From positions 18,595-82,594 of the forward strand of contig JALNWQ010000019.1 of NCBI GenBank assembly GCA_023230855.1: a DNA stretch of 64,000 nucleotides. The letters run 5' to 3'. Source of the stretch: Solirubrobacteraceae bacterium (lineage in GTDB: Bacteria > Actinomycetota > Thermoleophilia > Solirubrobacterales > Solirubrobacteraceae). The notes below the pieces were generated by a model, which worked only from the letters and a program-made list of their open reading frames with translations, was not told where the DNA came from and ran no database searches. Position 1 is the stretch's first letter; every line of letters begins with the position of its first letter. Both the position numbers and the translations under genes were made by a program. Positions 61,879-64,000 of the stretch are shown piece by piece.

Positions 61879-62123
61879 CGACTCGGGGACAAGGCGGTTA
61901 CGGGGCCTTCCCGTTCGTCGTGGAGCGCCGTGGTCGTCCTGCACCGGCCGCGTGAGCATTGCAAGCCGACCGGACCGTCAGTCGCCGTTATGGCAGGGCA
62001 CGGTGCCGGCGGGGCGCAGCCCCACACCACGCCGCGAGACGGGTCGCGCAAGAACGATCTGGGTTCGTCTGCCGGGACACGTGTCGGCGGGGAAGGTGGA
62101 CAGCGGTCGAGGACGGCTGGTGC
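61879..62123. other. gene-free spacer between toxin-like locus and CRISPR trailer
   Basis: 245 bases. It should hold the promoter of the toxin-like mRNA on the minus strand (GTAACC about 61897-61902 is a weak -10 candidate) and the 3' end of the CRISPR precursor. No gene or further repeat seen. Confidence 0.4.
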
Positions 62124-64000
62124 GACACACCCCCGCTTGCGCGCGGAGGACGTGCCCAGGCGATCGAGCGGCCCGTCCGCACCCGGCTCACCCCCGCTCG
62201 CGCGGGGAGGACTTGCTTGAGCCACGTGTCGCCGGTCCACGTCGCGGCTCACCCCCGCTCGCGCGGGGAGGACCGTGACGCCCTCGCCGCCGAGCGCGAC
62301 GCCATCGGCTCACCCCCGCTCGCGCGGGGAGGACCCGACGAGGATGATGAGGATGCCGCCGCCGACCGGCTCACCCCCGCTCGCGCGGAGAGGACCGTAC
62401 GCGCAGGTCGCCGACGACTCCATCGTCCGGCTCACCCCCGCTCGCGCGGGGAGGACGTGAGCGACGCCATCGGTCAGTCCTGCGGCAGCGGCTCACCCCC
62501 GCTCGCGCGGGGAGGACGGGAAGATCGGGACACCCCACACCTTGACCCGCGGCTCACCCCCGCTCGCGCGGGGAGGACCACGCGCCGCGGAAGCCGTCCA
62601 TGTTCTCGGCCGGCTCACCCCCGCTCGCGCGGGGAGGACTCGGGACCATCGGCCCGGCCATCACGACCTCCCGGCTCACCCCCGCTCGCGCGGGGAGGAC
62701 GCGAACGCCACCAGCTCGATCGACTGCAGCCGCGGCTCACCCCCGCTCGCGCGGGGAGGACGACGGGTTGTCCTCCCATTCCCCGGCCTGGTTCGGCTCA
62801 CCCCCGCTCGCGCGGGGAGGACGACCCGGTGATCTCCTGCCGCCCGACCTGGTGCGGCTCACCCCCGCTCGCGCGGGGAGGACGTCTTGGCGTCCACGAC
62901 CGTGACGTTACGCGCAGGCTCACCCCCGCTCGCGCGGGGAGGACGGGTACGAGATTCAGCAGTACCCCGGCAACATCGGCTCACCCCCGCTCGCGCGGGG
63001 AGGACCCGTTGGGGTTGCTGCTGTAGGCCCAGCGCTGCGGCTCACCCCCGCTCGCGCGGGGAGGACGCGCGCACGACCCCGGACAGCATCCCGAACGTCG
63101 GCTCACCCCCGCTCGCGCGGGGAGGACTGGGCTGTCACCTCGCCGACGTGTGGCCCGACCGGCTCACCCCCGCTCGCGCGGGGAGGACAGGTCGGTGAAG
63201 TCGCGGACGCCGTGGGTCTGCGGCTCACCCCCGCTCGCGCGGGGAGGACATCAAGCCGGTCTGGATCGACGATCGTAAGCTCGGCTCACCCCCGCTCGCG
63301 CGGGGAGGACCCCTGGCGGAGCATCGGACGGGCGGAGCGAATCGGCTCACCCCCGCTCGCGCGGGGAGGACTCGGCCTCACGGGCCTCCTTCACCGTGAT
63401 CTGCGGCTCACCCCCGCTCGCGCGGGGAGGACCCTGCGCCCTGCTCGGCGCGCACCCACGTGGTCGGCTCACCCCCGCTCGCGCGGGGAGGACACCGCCC
63501 TCGGCATGGGCCGGGCCGGTCGCACCGGCTCACCCCCGCTCGCGCGGGGAGGACGGCCGCTTCGGCCCGGGCGGCTGTCGGGACGCCGGCTCACCCCCGC
63601 TCGCGCGGGGAGGACACGAACAGGCGGGCACGCGGGACCTCCGCACCCGGCTCACCCCCGCTCGCGCGGGGAGGACGCGACGATCCACCGCATGATCTCG
63701 GTGGCTTGCGGCTCACCCCCGCTCGCGCGGGGAGGACATGCCCAATGCCTGCTCCAGCTCGGGCCGCCGCGGCTCACCCCCGCTCGCGCGGGGAGGACAC
63801 CTGCCCTCGCCGAGCGAGACGGCCGGGCAGCGGCTCACCCCCGCTCGCGCGGGGAGGACGCCCGTTCGACCTGGCGGGAGAGGTAGGTGGTCGGCTCACC
63901 CCCGCTCGCGCGGGGAGGACGGCCGCTTCGGCCCGGGCGGCTGTCGGGACGCCGGCTCACCCCCGCTCGCGCGGGGAGGACACGAACAGGCGGGCACGCG
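62124..64000 (-). CRISPR. type I-E CRISPR array, trailer end in view, leader beyond right edge
   Basis: 31 repeats of 28 bases every 61 bases (first at 62124, last at 63954), 30 complete 33-base spacers and a partial one. Read on the minus strand the repeat is the common actinobacterial type I-E form: 5' GTCC, stem CCCCGC/GCGGGG with GCGA-type loop, 3' handle GTGAGCC. The repeat at 62124 has four mismatches, the sign of a trailer end; the one at 62368 has a single change. On the minus strand the base after the repeat is G in 29 of 30 spacers (T at 62916), as expected when the last repeat base derives from an AAG-type PAM. Cas genes are not in the window. Confidence 0.97.
63555..63648 (-). repeat. 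CRISPR units duplicated 366 bp to the right
   Basis: The spacer at 63555-63587 is identical to that at 63921-63953, and the next one (63616-63648) matches the 19 visible bases at 63982-64000. The shift is exactly six 61-bp units. Confidence 0.95.

Noticed and set aside
61791..62252. 153-residue minus-strand frame running from the CRISPR repeats into the toxin-like peptide
   Set aside because: Its N-terminal part translates CRISPR repeats; only the last 23-26 codons have a ribosome site and sensible composition.
61959..63886. Several plus-strand frames with Arg/Gly/Ser-rich 20-residue repeats
   Set aside because: They are translations of the 61-bp CRISPR units read in three frames, not genes.

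Overview
The window is about 70% GC and densely coded. ATGA/GTGA start-stop overlaps are frequent and predicted -10 boxes have the actinobacterial TAnnnT form. An mce lipid-import operon, several SCP2-like proteins, a LuxR/GAF regulator set, an F420-type luciferase-like oxidoreductase and an actinobacterial type I-E CRISPR repeat point to a soil actinobacterium, most likely class Thermoleophilia (Solirubrobacterales-like). That placement is inference. No tRNA, rRNA, prophage or insertion sequence was recognised.

Bases 1-40037 form a lipid/acyl-CoA neighbourhood. It starts with three related GAF-LuxR regulators (one cut by the left edge), an AveC-like membrane protein and an SCP2/acyl-CoA dehydrogenase operon. 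A leucine/isovalerate operon follows (isovaleryl-CoA dehydrogenase, enoyl-CoA hydratase, both methylcrotonyl-CoA carboxylase subunits, a GFA-family protein). Next come an ABC exporter, FadD, and an operon combining RibB with a degenerate RibA half, HAD-PlsC, WS/DGAT and two lipases, like Mycobacterium Rv2483c-Rv2485c. Two SCP2-like genes, a complete yrbEAB-mceABCDEF operon, two SnoaL-like proteins, an AcsA-like synthetase and an LLM oxidoreductase complete it. Seven of these promoters share a TAnnnT -10 box and, 31-35 bases farther upstream, a CCC(N4)GGG-type element that is usually doubled about 20-25 bp away. I infer one activator-dependent regulon, probably served by the LuxR proteins.

Bases 40064-53741 are accessory and stress functions: VapBC, a molybdopterin oxidoreductase lacking its Fe-S cysteines, two genes truncated at a shared junction, an FMN reductase, two DUF2294 paralogues flanking a SigB/SigF-type sigma factor, SRPBCC, cardiolipin synthase, CDGSH protein, HemK2-like methyltransferase, a haem-oxygenase-like iron enzyme, CsbD and a YjdI/YjdJ-like pair. 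Four promoters here fit GTTT-N15/16-GGGTA, so the sigma factor probably drives its neighbours.

Bases 54026-61651 hold two SDRs, a saccharopine-dehydrogenase-like protein, a mosaic of three gene fragments (56757-57917), a PucR regulator, a lipoprotein, an unknown acidic protein, Dtd and a hemerythrin protein.

Bases 62124-64000 are a type I-E CRISPR array (31 repeats in view, transcribed leftwards, leader and probably cas genes beyond the right edge). Just past its trailer end, at 61714-61878, lies the most novel candidate: a tiny membrane-peptide ORF with a perfect Shine-Dalgarno, faced by a short convergent RNA that ends in a strong terminator. The two carry a split direct repeat that makes the RNA antisense to the peptide's translation start. 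This is the layout of the Fst/par type I toxin-antitoxin of plasmid pAD1, here beside a CRISPR array in an actinobacterium.
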